NCBI GenBank assembly: GCA_003513895.1
Contig: DOSU01000101.1
Coordinates: forward strand, 7,692-16,791
Direction: 5' to 3'
DNA: 9,100 nt
Source of the DNA: Rikenellaceae bacterium
GTDB taxonomy: Bacteria > Bacteroidota > Bacteroidia > Bacteroidales > UBA932
In this document: positions 1 to 6,190 of the stretch, piece after piece
Position numbering within the stretch: position 1 is the first letter of the stretch
Layout of the letters: every line of letters begins with the position of its first letter
Translations under genes and position numbers: made by a program
Notes under the pieces: model-generated
The model's input: the letters and a program-made list of their open reading frames with translations, nothing else
Told to the model about the DNA's origin: nothing
The model's database searches: none

Positions 1-57
1 ATTTTTCAGGCAGCCCCTTTGTTTATTGTTATCCTAATTGTTCAGTTAATAATTAAA

Positions 58-1161
58 CTAGTTGATTTTGTCTGTAAGTTTTTGAACCAGTTTGAAGTGT
101 GAAAAGAATTCCCTTGCAAAAACCCGGATAACAGTATAGGCAGGAATTGCAACAAGCATACCTATAATACCTCCGATACTGCCGGCCATAAGTATTACAA
201 TAAAAATTTCCAGAGGATGGGCCTGAACACTGTTTGAATAAATATAAGGCTGGAAAAGAAATATATCAATCATGTGAGTTATGAAAAATATAAGGGCCAG
301 AGTTATTATTATCATTCCAAGATTGGGACTGTAAAGGCCAAGTTGTGCCAGAGATATAATAACACCAAATATTCCCCCAATCCAGGGGCCTATGTATGGA
401 ATAACATTAAGAACGCCTGACACAAGCCCAAGCATTATGGCAACAGAAAAATCTACACCGGCAATAAAATGAAGTGCTAAACCGTTCAAAATGGTAATAA
501 GAATGGTTTCCAGAGAAATTCCGATAAAGTAACGAGAAAGGAGGTTGTAAATGGAATTAAGCGCTCTTTTTACATTTATTTCGAATTTATCCGGGAAAAG
601 GGCAAGTATCATATTGGAAAACATGTCTTGTTCCTTTAAAAAGAAGAAAGTGATAAAAGATACAACGAAAATTCCTATTGCAAAATCAAATATAAACGAT
701 GTTATTGAAGTAAAGAAATCAGATATTGAAGAGGCGTTAATTAAATTCTGAACTTTCTCAACAACGATGTTTTCAATTTTAAAATCAGGATTCAGGTTTG
801 GAAAAGTATTCTGAATGAAAAAGTTAAGATCGGCAAGGGGAACTGCAATTTTTTCATTGATGTTTTCGAGTTGCATTGTACCTATTGTAGAAAATAACTG
901 TCCGGCAAATGGTGTCATAAAGATAAAAAATCCGGCAAACAGACCCAGAATTACTGTTATTGTTATTGCCGCTGCCAGATTCCTTGGAATGTGGAATCCT
1001 TTTATCCGAATACCGGTAAGATAACCCATAAACGGTTTCCCTATGAGGGATAAAACTGCAGAAATAAGAATGTAAATGACCAAATCGCTGAAGAACCACG
1101 CAAGAAAAACCACTACGATGGCTACAACTGCTCCTATAATGTACTTTGCCAGTTGATTCAT
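58..1161 (-). CDS. AI-2E family transporter (PF01594-type permease)
   Basis: This 367-residue inner-membrane protein has the layout of the AI-2E/YdiK/PerM permease family. Two hydrophobic segments lie near the N-terminus (about 7-42), a third at 62-84, then a soluble stretch of about 65 residues (85-150), and further membrane segments at roughly 151-175, 210-235, 237-270, 280-303 and 318-345. The family signature NVIPYIGPWIGG is at 252-263, and the FQPYIYSNSVQAHPLEIF region is at 303-320. Length is normal for the family. Members have been linked to export of autoinducer-2 or to Na+/H+ exchange, so the substrate cannot be told from sequence. It starts with ATG, about 12 nt downstream of the likely transcription start, and is divergent from the peptidase gene. 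Family assignment is firm; function is open. Confidence 0.9.
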   Translation of the reverse strand: MNQLAKYIIGAVVAIVVVFLAWFFSDLVIYILISAVLSLIGKPFMGYLTGIRIKGFHIPRNLAAAITITVILGLFAGFFIFMTPFAGQLFSTIGTMQLENINEKIAVPLADLNFFIQNTFPNLNPDFKIENIVVEKVQNLINASSISDFFTSITSFIFDFAIGIFVVSFITFFFLKEQDMFSNMILALFPDKFEINVKRALNSIYNLLSRYFIGISLETILITILNGLALHFIAGVDFSVAIMLGLVSGVLNVIPYIGPWIGGIFGVIISLAQLGLYSPNLGMIIITLALIFFITHMIDIFLFQPYIYSNSVQAHPLEIFIVILMAGSIGGIIGMLVAIPAYTVIRVFAREFFSHFKLVQKLTDKIN

Positions 1162-1171
1162 AACACTTCAC

Positions 1172-1207
1172 TTTGATTCTCAAAAGTAAGAATTTTTTGT
1201 AAGTTTG
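1172..1207 (+). promoter_or_regulatory. Bacteroidota-type promoter for the S46 peptidase
   Basis: TAAGTTTG at 1200-1207 is an exact TAnnTTTG -7 box, about 27 bp before the ATG at 1234. A TTTG at 1172-1175 could be the -33 element, but the 24-bp spacer is slightly long. The two divergent promoters overlap within about 40 bp, so a regulator bound here could affect both genes. Confidence 0.5.
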
Positions 1208-1213
1208 TGTCAA
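1181..1213 (-). promoter_or_regulatory. Bacteroidota-type promoter for the AI-2E family permease
   Basis: On the minus strand, TACTTTTG (plus-strand positions 1181-1188) matches the -7 consensus TAnnTTTG exactly. A TTG (1211-1213) lies 22 bp further upstream, within the usual 17-23 bp spacing. The predicted transcript would start about 12 nt before the ATG at 1161. Seen by motif match only. Confidence 0.55.
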
Positions 1214-1233
1214 TGTACAATAACTAATAATTT

Positions 1234-3354
1234 ATGAAAAGATTTTACTCGGTTTTATTGATATTTTCTCTTTTTACTTTTTCATTATATGCCGATGAAG
1301 GAATGTGGCTTCCATCGCTCATTAAAGAAAGAATATCCGACATGCAAAAAAATGGATTTAAACTTACTGCAGAGGATGTTTACAGTATCAACCAGGCATC
1401 TCTTAAGGATGCAATTGTCCATTTTGGAGGAGGATGCACAGGTGAATTAATATCTGAAAAAGGTCTTATTTTAACAAATCATCATTGTGGTTTTGGACAG
1501 ATCCAGTCCCACAGTTCTCTTGAACACGATTATCTGAAAGACGGATTTTGGGCAATGTCTATGAATGAAGAGCTTCCCAACAAAGGGCTTTCTGTGAAAT
1601 TCCTTGTTAAAATGGAAGATGTAACGGAAAAAATTCTCAAAGGACACAATTCAAATATGACAGAAAGTCAAAGAATTGAACTTGTACAAACCAATTCCGG
1701 TTTTGTTGTAAAAGAGGCAAAAGAGAATACTCATTATGATGCAAAAGTAGAGTCATTATATTATGGAAATCAATATTTTCTTTTCATTTATGAAATTTTT
1801 ACAGATGTTCGTCTGGTAGGGGCGCCGCCGTCGTCAATCGGAAAATTCGGTGGAGATACCGATAATTGGATGTGGCCAAGACATACAGGCGATTTTTCAA
1901 TTTTTAGAATTTATGCCGGCAAGGACAATAAACCTGCTCCTTATTCAAAAGACAATGTCCCATATAAGCCCAAAAAATTCTTTTCCATATCTCTTAAAGG
2001 AGTAAATGAAGGAGACTTCACTATGGTTTATGGCTATCCCGGAAGAACCCAGGAATATTTGATGAGTGATGCAGTAAAATACATCTCTTCTGTATCCAAT
2101 CCGCACAAAATCAATTTAAGAACAATGAGGCTCAATATTCAAAATGAAGAGATGTCCAAAAACGCAGAAGTGAGAATAAAGTATGCCTCAAAAAATGCTT
2201 CAGTCGCTAATTCATGGAAGAAATGGCAGGGCGAGGCAAAAGGTATTGTAAGATTGAATGCGGTTCAGAATAAAATTGATTTTGAAAGTGAGTTCGCCAA
2301 GTGGGCCAAAGACAAACCCGAATACTCAAATTTGCTTAATGCAATTTCCGATATTTATAAAAAACTGGAACCACTTGCTTTTGTAAATGATTATCAAAAT
2401 GAAGCAATCTCAGCTAATGAAATAATCCGCTTTGCAGGTATCGTTTCTGCGGCAGCTGAAAAAAATTCAAAAATGACTCCTCAGGTAAGTGCAGCTAATA
2501 TTGCTTTAATTGCAGAAGATTTTTACAAAGACTATTATCTTCCAATTGACAAAAAATCCTTTACTGCAATTGTAGGTGAGTATTCTAAAAATGTACCATG
2601 GCAAATGCAACCAAAATATTTTCTCGATAAAATTTCGGAATATAAGACTGTTGAATCATTGGCATCATATATATTTGACAATTCAATTTTTTCTTCAAAA
2701 GACAGGGTATTGAGTTTTATTGCAGATGGGGTAATTCCCGGGAAATTCAACAACGACCCTGCTATGGTATTCTACAACGAATTTAACCACCATTTTACGC
2801 ATAAATTCAAACCGGTAATAGATGCTTTGAACAACGACCTTAACCTTCTGTACAGAACTTATATGCGTGGGCAAATGGAGTTCAAAAAGAATAAATCTTT
2901 CTATCCGGATGCCAACTCAACATTAAGAATAGCATATGGAAAAATTAAAGGCTATGCACCAGCAGACGGAGTTTATTACAAACATTCATCTTCTCTTGAG
3001 GGAATTATGCAAAAAGATAATCCTCAGATTTATGATTACGATATTCCTCAAAAACTTCGTGATTTATATACTTCAAAAGATTTTGGCAAATGGGCTGTTA
3101 AAGGAACCGTGCCTGTTTGTTTTATTGCAACAAACCACACTTCCGGAGGAAACTCAGGAAGTCCTGTGTTGAATTCAAAAGGAGAGTTAATTGGAATCAA
3201 TTTCGACAGAGTATGGGAAGGAACAATGAGTGATATTGTCTATGACCCGGATATGTGCAGAAACATTTCTCTCGATATACGATATGTGTTGTTCGTAATT
3301 GATAAGCTGGCGGGTGCTCAGCATCTTATGGACGAAATGAAAATTGTGAAGTAA
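1234..3354 (+). CDS. dpp11: S46 family dipeptidyl peptidase, DPP11-like (Asp/Glu-preferring)
   Basis: This 706-residue secreted serine peptidase of family S46 removes dipeptides from the N-terminus of peptides in the periplasm. A signal peptide covers about residues 1-20 (basic start, hydrophobic core, likely cut after SLYA). The chymotrypsin-like triad is visible: His84 in TNHHCG, probably Asp220 in HTGDFSIFRIYA, and Ser641 in GGNSGSP. An inserted helical domain fills the middle (about 280-560). Asn211-Trp212 (TDNW) and Asp658 match the residues that hold the substrate's free amine in this family. Arg659 lies 18 residues after the catalytic Ser, where DPP11 has the arginine (Arg673 in Porphyromonas gingivalis) that selects acidic P1 residues; DPP7 has Gly there. 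Length is typical (about 700-720). The gene stands alone with its own promoter and ends at a strong palindrome. DPP11 rather than DPP7 rests mainly on Arg659 in INFDRVWEGT. Confidence 0.93.
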   Translation: MKRFYSVLLIFSLFTFSLYADEGMWLPSLIKERISDMQKNGFKLTAEDVYSINQASLKDAIVHFGGGCTGELISEKGLILTNHHCGFGQIQSHSSLEHDYLKDGFWAMSMNEELPNKGLSVKFLVKMEDVTEKILKGHNSNMTESQRIELVQTNSGFVVKEAKENTHYDAKVESLYYGNQYFLFIYEIFTDVRLVGAPPSSIGKFGGDTDNWMWPRHTGDFSIFRIYAGKDNKPAPYSKDNVPYKPKKFFSISLKGVNEGDFTMVYGYPGRTQEYLMSDAVKYISSVSNPHKINLRTMRLNIQNEEMSKNAEVRIKYASKNASVANSWKKWQGEAKGIVRLNAVQNKIDFESEFAKWAKDKPEYSNLLNAISDIYKKLEPLAFVNDYQNEAISANEIIRFAGIVSAAAEKNSKMTPQVSAANIALIAEDFYKDYYLPIDKKSFTAIVGEYSKNVPWQMQPKYFLDKISEYKTVESLASYIFDNSIFSSKDRVLSFIADGVIPGKFNNDPAMVFYNEFNHHFTHKFKPVIDALNNDLNLLYRTYMRGQMEFKKNKSFYPDANSTLRIAYGKIKGYAPADGVYYKHSSSLEGIMQKDNPQIYDYDIPQKLRDLYTSKDFGKWAVKGTVPVCFIATNHTSGGNSGSPVLNSKGELIGINFDRVWEGTMSDIVYDPDMCRNISLDIRYVLFVIDKLAGAQHLMDEMKIVK

Positions 3355-3400
3355 AAATTATTGTTGGAAACAGTTTTTTCTATTGAGAATATGTTAGTTA

Positions 3401-3436
3401 GAAAGAGGGAGTATAAATATTTATACTCCCTCTTTC
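3401..3436. terminator. Exact 36-bp palindrome, probable bidirectional terminator
   Basis: Two 18-nt arms, GAAAGAGGGAGTATAAAT and its exact reverse complement, meet with no spacer, so RNA from either strand can form a long hairpin with a small AT loop. It lies between the converging 3' ends of the peptidase (3354) and the RRM gene (3460). No clean U-tract follows on either side, so it may act as a transcript-end stabiliser as well as, or instead of, a classical intrinsic terminator. Confidence 0.7.
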
Positions 3437-3459
3437 AATTATTGCAGTAATATCTTATT

Positions 3460-3723
3460 TTACTCCTCTACCTCTCTTGGCGGTCTATCGTTAGCTATTG
3501 CCACATTAATTGTGCGTCCCATGTGATCGGAACCGTTAAGAGCTGCAATGGCTGCATTTCCCTCTTCTTCGTTAGGCATTTCTACGAAACCATACCCTTT
3601 TGAACGACGGGTTTCGCGATTAAAAATAATTCTGGCAGAAATAACTTCTCCATACGGAGCAAAAAGTTCGGCTAAATCTTCTTTCTTAGCACGGAAACTA
3701 AGGCTTGAAACAAAAATGTTCAT
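3460..3723 (-). CDS. Small single-RRM RNA-binding protein
   Basis: This 87-residue cytoplasmic protein is almost entirely one RNA recognition motif. RNP2 is IFVSSL (3-8) and RNP1 is KGYGFVEM (42-49); the RNA-stacking aromatics Phe4, Tyr44 and Phe46 are present. The beta-alpha-beta-beta-alpha-beta order is easy to follow up to TINVAIAN (about 71-78). The tail is short and acidic (PPREVEE), unlike the glycine-rich tails of many cyanobacterial Rbp proteins. Such stand-alone RRM proteins are common in Bacteroidota and are thought to bind single-stranded RNA post-transcriptionally; specific targets cannot be read from sequence. The gene has its own strong promoter and a leader of about 40 nt, and converges on the peptidase gene across the palindrome at 3401-3436. 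High confidence in family, none in targets. Confidence 0.92.
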   Translation of the reverse strand: MNIFVSSLSFRAKKEDLAELFAPYGEVISARIIFNRETRRSKGYGFVEMPNEEEGNAAIAALNGSDHMGRTINVAIANDRPPREVEE

Positions 3724-3769
3724 ATGAACGGTAATGAATAAGGTTAAGTAATTTGTTAATTGTCCGTAG

Positions 3770-3799
3770 CAAAGTTAATTAAAAATCTTAATCACCAAA
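3770..3799 (-). promoter_or_regulatory. Bacteroidota-type promoter for the RRM gene
   Basis: On the minus strand, TAACTTTG (plus positions 3770-3777) is an exact TAnnTTTG box. TTTG (plus 3796-3799) lies 18 bp upstream as the -33 element. This is the best complete promoter in the window. It sits in the 98-bp gap after the PurF-like gene, so the RRM gene need not depend on read-through from it. The predicted leader is about 40 nt. Confidence 0.65.
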
Positions 3800-3821
3800 A
3801 TTTTACGATATTTTTTTAAGT

Positions 3822-5231
3822 CTATCCTCCGTAACTGGTTCCGTCGAAGCAATGGGTGCAAATCGACTCTTTGGGAAGGCCTATTGAGTTAACCAGATCT
3901 TCTATACTATTAAAGCTTAAACTTGAAAGTTTCAGGTCTTTCTTAATGTATTCTACCATTTGTTTATACTCCTCTGTATTTGCATCGGAATATTTGCTTA
4001 GGTTGATGTCATGTGCACCCTCCTTTTCCATTATATACCGTCTTGTTATTAGTTCAAGAGGTGAACGGGATGCCGAGAAATTGATAAATTCACAAGGAAA
4101 TACAAGAGGAGGACAACTAATTCTGATATGTACTTCTTTTGCTCCATAGCTTAAAAGTATCTTTGCATTATCTCTTAACTGAGTTCCCCTTACTATAGAA
4201 TCATCGCAGAAAGCAACTTTTTTCTCGCGTATAAGGCTTTTGTTAGGTATCAGTTTCATTTTTGCAACAAGATTTCTTATAGACTGATCCGAAGGTGTAA
4301 AACTCCTTGGCCAGGTAGGAGTATATTTAACTATAGCACATCTGTACGGAATTTTTTTTCCGCTTGCAAATCCTATTGCCATGCATGTTCCTGAGTCCGG
4401 AATGGCCGATGACACGTCCAGACTGACTTTGTCTTTTAACCCCAGGGCGTAACCGAGTGAGTACCTTACATCATCAACATTGATTTTCTCATAAGTACTT
4501 GTTGGATAACCATAATAAACCCAAAGGAATGAGCATATCTGAAGTTTTTTGCCGGGAGGAACAAGTTGCTTATAACCATCGGAAGTGATTAAAACCACTT
4601 CACCTGGTCCTAAATAGTATTCTTCCTCAAAATCCAAATTTGAAAAACTGCAGGTTTCGGATGCAACAGCAAACGATCCGTTTTTTTTGCCTATTACAAG
4701 CGGAGTTCTTCCTAATTTATCCCTTACTGCAATAATACCCTCTTTATAAAGCAGCAAGAAAGTACAAGAACCTTTGATTTTGCTTTGTACATTTATTATC
4801 CCTTCGGTAAAATTTTCACCTTCAGTTATAAGAAGAGCAACCAATTCTGTTGGATTAGTAGATCCGGAACTGAGTTCTGTAAAGTTCTTCCCTTTTGCAA
4901 GAAGTTCACTTTCAAGTGGAGCAACGTTATTAATTTTACCTACAGTAGAAATCGCAAACTTACCAAGGTGAGAATTAATGATAATTGGCTGGGCATCAGT
5001 ATCACTTATGACGCCAATACCGGACAAGCCGTCAAATTTATGAAGATCTTCTTCAAATTTTGTTCTGAAATGAGAATTTTCAAGATTGTGGATTGCTCTT
5101 GCAAAACTGTTATTGTTGTTCCATGTTACCATTCCTCCTCTTCTGGTACCCAAATGTGAATGATAATCGATACCGTAAAAAAGATCAGAAATACATTTTT
5201 GTTTAGAAATAATCCCGAATAAACCGCCCAT
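3822..5231 (-). CDS. PurF-like amidophosphoribosyltransferase paralogue with degenerate glutaminase domain
   Basis: This 469-residue protein has the full two-domain PurF architecture: an N-terminal Ntn-type glutaminase domain (about 1-230) and a C-terminal type I phosphoribosyltransferase domain (about 255-470). PurF makes phosphoribosylamine from PRPP and glutamine. The PRPP loop VAFCDDSIVRGT (339-350) is intact, as are IPDSGTCMAIGFASGKKIPY (277-296) and KMKL (324-327). Cys233, Cys380, Cys458 and Cys461 (ICTHCFDG) match the four iron-sulphur ligands of Bacillus-type PurF. However, the protein begins MGGLFG where PurF has MCGIFG, so the nucleophile cysteine is missing. Other glutamine-site residues also look replaced. 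An in-frame TGA at 5253-5255 and no Cys codon before the ATG exclude a longer form with the cysteine. It probably is not the cell's main glutamine-using PurF; ammonia use, regulation or another amine acceptor are possible. It has its own promoter and no purine-gene neighbours. Confidence 0.85.
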   Translation of the reverse strand: MGGLFGIISKQKCISDLFYGIDYHSHLGTRRGGMVTWNNNNSFARAIHNLENSHFRTKFEEDLHKFDGLSGIGVISDTDAQPIIINSHLGKFAISTVGKINNVAPLESELLAKGKNFTELSSGSTNPTELVALLITEGENFTEGIINVQSKIKGSCTFLLLYKEGIIAVRDKLGRTPLVIGKKNGSFAVASETCSFSNLDFEEEYYLGPGEVVLITSDGYKQLVPPGKKLQICSFLWVYYGYPTSTYEKINVDDVRYSLGYALGLKDKVSLDVSSAIPDSGTCMAIGFASGKKIPYRCAIVKYTPTWPRSFTPSDQSIRNLVAKMKLIPNKSLIREKKVAFCDDSIVRGTQLRDNAKILLSYGAKEVHIRISCPPLVFPCEFINFSASRSPLELITRRYIMEKEGAHDINLSKYSDANTEEYKQMVEYIKKDLKLSSLSFNSIEDLVNSIGLPKESICTHCFDGTSYGG

Positions 5232-5255
5232 TTTGTAAATTTTTAATGACGGTCA

Positions 5256-5263
5256 CAAAAGTA
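5256..5263 (-). promoter_or_regulatory. -7 box upstream of the PurF-like gene
   Basis: Minus-strand TACTTTTG matches TAnnTTTG exactly and lies 25 bp before the ATG at 5231, giving a leader of about 18 nt. I see no convincing TTG/TTTG -33 element 17-23 bp upstream, so the call rests on the -7 box and its position. Confidence 0.45.
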
Positions 5264-5308
5264 TATTATTTTAGCGTTAACTTCGCTTAATATTATTAAT
5301 TTTTTCTC

Positions 5309-6190
5309 ATGAACATTATCTATCTGATTATTCACATATTATTTGCACTTGGAATGTTTATGTCTCTTAAGATTATAAATATCAAGGGTATAAATAAATT
5401 TCAGGCAATTACTGTGAATTATATAGTTGCCTTAATTCTAACTACTCTGGTTTACGATAACCCAATAAGTACAATTCCGCACTTGTACGGAACAAATCTA
5501 ATTCTTGCCTCTTTGTGGGTAGGTACTATGTTTATTATCAGCTTTATTCTGATGATTTTCTCTACTGAAAAAGCAGGTATTGGAATTACAACTGCTCTTA
5601 ATAAGATGGCTGTTGTGATTCCTGTGGTTGTTGGTCTCGTTTATCTTGGTCAGCAAGATAACATTGTTATTAAAATTATTGGGATAGTTCTGGCTCTTAT
5701 TTCATTTGGACTAATCCTATACAAGAAAAAAGCAGAAAAAAGAAAACTATCTGCGCTTCTGTTGCCTGCATCAGTTTTTCTTGTTTCGGGAATTATAGAT
5801 ACTTCAATGGAACTAACAAATAAATTAGTGATTTTAAAACCTTATGAAGTTGAATTGTTTTTAATGGGCGTCTTTTTTACATCCTCAATTTTAGGATTAT
5901 CTACTATATTTATGGATAAAATATGGTTTAAAACGAAAGAAAAATTCTCTTTTAATACGATTTTGTGGGGATCTATTATGGGGGTTTTTAACTTTCTGGT
6001 TTCAAAAATGATTCTTTTGAACGTTGGTTTAATGGGAGGTTCTGTAGTTTTTCCGGTCCACAACGCTTCTGTAGTAATGTTTACCGCTTTAATTGGTGTT
6101 CTCTTTTTCAAAGAAAAGTTTTCTCCGAAACAATGGATTGGTGTAGTACTTGCAGTAATTTCTGTAGTTCTAATTGCCGGAACTATTTAA
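5309..6190 (+). CDS. EamA/DMT-superfamily transporter
   Basis: This 293-residue membrane protein has about ten hydrophobic segments (near 1-20, 33-49, 62-84, 88-110, 121-138, 147-164, 181-202, 216-236, 243-268 and 275-292), as two tandem five-helix halves. Each half ends in the EamA pattern: GIVLALISFGLILYKKK (125-141) and FFKEKFSPKQWIGVVLAVIS (266-285). A lysine-rich loop (139-146) separates the halves. Length and layout fit drug/metabolite transporters, which export or exchange amino acids, nucleotide sugars or other small metabolites; the substrate cannot be predicted. The ATG at 5309 follows an AT-rich leader with no clear ribosome-binding site, divergent from the PurF-like gene 77 bp away. 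Its last 4 bp overlap the end of the ComEC-like gene on the other strand. No exact -7 box was found at a suitable distance. Confidence 0.85.
   Translation: MNIIYLIIHILFALGMFMSLKIINIKGINKFQAITVNYIVALILTTLVYDNPISTIPHLYGTNLILASLWVGTMFIISFILMIFSTEKAGIGITTALNKMAVVIPVVVGLVYLGQQDNIVIKIIGIVLALISFGLILYKKKAEKRKLSALLLPASVFLVSGIIDTSMELTNKLVILKPYEVELFLMGVFFTSSILGLSTIFMDKIWFKTKEKFSFNTILWGSIMGVFNFLVSKMILLNVGLMGGSVVFPVHNASVVMFTALIGVLFFKEKFSPKQWIGVVLAVISVVLIAGTI

Noticed and set aside
1..57. A possible plus-strand coding tail (open from base 1 to about base 102, with a hydrophobic stretch) that would overlap the permease gene end.
   Set aside because: Only about 34 codons are visible, it would overlap the permease by some 45 bp, and no motif is recognisable. 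It is more likely chance openness in AT-rich DNA, and I see no supported feature in these bases.
854..1213. A 119-codon minus-strand frame overlapping the start of the permease gene.
   Set aside because: It lies in another frame over the permease N-terminus, has a low-complexity Ser/Asn-rich translation and no family features.
1234..3354. Consideration of the peptidase as a defence or phage-related protease.
   Set aside because: Signal peptide, triad and substrate-binding residues all match the S46 exopeptidase family, and no defence genes lie nearby.
4774..5159. Plus-strand open frames of 65 and 124 codons opposite the PurF-like gene.
   Set aside because: They are antisense to a well-conserved coding region, and their translations show no domain or compositional sense.
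5273..5287. A small inverted repeat (AGCG...CGCT around GTTAAC) between the PurF-like and EamA genes, considered as an operator.
   Set aside because: Arms of only 4 bp in AT-rich DNA are expected by chance, and nothing else supports a regulator site.
5842..6111. A minus-strand open frame in the same frame as the ComEC-like gene, considered as a lost C-terminal part of ComEC.
   Set aside because: Its translation is basic and Thr/Pro-rich without the membrane segments expected for the ComEC C-terminus, and it is antisense to an intact EamA half. It is a shadow.
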